A stretch of 64,000 nucleotides of DNA from positions 18,759 to 82,758 of the forward strand of contig CAVSMB010000035.1 of NCBI GenBank assembly GCA_963728925.1, given 5' to 3'. The position numbers and the translations under genes were made by a program. The stretch comes from JBBPZA01 sp963728925 (GTDB taxonomy: Bacteria; Actinomycetota; Thermoleophilia; Solirubrobacterales; Solirubrobacteraceae). Below the pieces are notes generated by a model. It was not told where the DNA came from. It was given only the letters and a program-made list of their open reading frames with translations, and did not search any database. Below, one piece after another: positions 63,628-64,000 of the stretch. Within the stretch, counting starts at the first letter, position 1; every line of letters begins with the position of its first letter.

Positions 63628-64000
63628 GCTCCGCTGCTGAGAAAGTCACCGGCGCACGGGAATTGAACGTCGAGCCCAGCGCGCGCGAAGTCTTGACGAC
63701 GTTCCCACCACTCAGCATCAACCGCCGTGTAGATCTGCGGTTCACACGTTTCCGCCGCCGCCACAGCGATGAACTTTTTGTCATCGGCGTCGAAGTCCCG
63801 GAGCGACTGCGGAACCTCCTCGAAGGTGGCGGTCGAGCCCGCGATCGGCGTCAGGTCAACCAGGTGGCAAACCGCGGGGTTCCTTCGCAGCCGGTAGAAG
63901 CGCTGAGCGACTTTGACCCCGAGTCCAGCCGTGCGACTCGTCTTCAGGGCTCCGAGATACTCGCGAACGATCTCATCACCCGAGTCGAGTGCCACGGGTT
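63624..64000 (-). CDS. PIN-like nuclease domain protein, C-terminal part (cut by window edge)
   Basis: About 125 residues are visible: GDEIVREYLGALKTSRTAGL, then VPQSLRDFDADDKKFIAVAA and AETCEPQIYTAVDAEWWERR. The D-x-D-D-K-x-F-x-A-V-A segment and the following Asp/Trp-Trp motif resemble the C-terminal half of PIN-fold ribonucleases that occur beside defence genes. A GTG at 63995 could be the start, but the first PIN strand with its Asp is missing, so the gene very likely begins beyond the window. It overlaps the helicase-nuclease start by four bases. Confidence 0.6.
   Translation of the reverse strand, partial: PVALDSGDEIVREYLGALKTSRTAGLGVKVAQRFYRLRRNPAVCHLVDLTPIAGSTATFEEVPQSLRDFDADDKKFIAVAAAETCEPQIYTAVDAEWWERRQDFARAGLDVQFPCAGDFLSSGA

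Overview
This window is very GC-rich bacterial DNA dominated by the machinery of transcription and translation. Almost every housekeeping gene is on the minus strand. The gene order is the str, S10, spc and alpha ribosomal clusters together with rpmG-secE-nusG-rplKAJL and rpoB-rpoC. -10 boxes of the TANNNT type lie close to start codons, GTG and TTG starts are common, and the protein sequences look actinobacterial. I infer an actinobacterium of the Thermoleophilia/Solirubrobacterales kind; that placement rests on sequence feel and gene order, not on a tree.

Layout. 1-4.7 kb: an oxidoreductase, an SRPBCC protein, an esterase, a matrixin-type metalloprotease, a mazEF-like toxin-antitoxin pair, truA and a decayed PQQ-type sugar dehydrogenase. 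4.7-21.2 kb: an uninterrupted superoperon read from rpsJ down to rplQ (S10, spc and alpha clusters, with secY, adk, map and rpoA). 21.3-26.4 kb: tuf, fusA, rpsG and rpsL, with one divergent membrane-protein gene inserted between rpsG and fusA. 26.6-32.0 kb: an amine/amino-acid metabolism group (aminotransferase, PucR regulator, saccharopine-dehydrogenase-like protein, alanine dehydrogenase). 32.2-34.7 kb: a broken hydrolase, a DMT transporter and a broken HAD-like gene. 34.7-48.1 kb: rpoC, rpoB, an FHA-HtrA membrane protease, rplL, rplJ, rplA, rplK, nusG, secE and rpmG. 48.3-53.6 kb: an MFS transporter, fused HNH and PIN relics, a damaged dimethylglycine-dehydrogenase-like gene, a phosphotransferase and a Nudix hydrolase. 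53.6-59.6 kb: an accessory zone with a VapC/AbrB pair, an XRE/nucleotidyltransferase pair, a truncated SGNH hydrolase next to an IS element, and a frameshifted alkaline phosphatase. 59.9-64 kb: the 3' half of a tRNA-Thr gene, which looks like an integration scar, followed by a small unknown protein, a PLD-nuclease/SF2-helicase/DUF3427 protein and a PIN-like protein cut by the window edge.

Three themes stand out. First, S3, S17, L22, L10 and SecE carry long low-complexity tails, several of them built from in-frame tandem DNA repeats. Second, accessory genes are repeatedly broken by single-base indels or deletions while the ribosomal genes are intact, so either these genes are decaying or the assembly has indel errors. 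Third, the right end looks like the inner edge of a tRNA-targeted genomic island carrying a translationally coupled PIN/helicase-nuclease pair, which is the best candidate here for an uncharacterised defence-type system.
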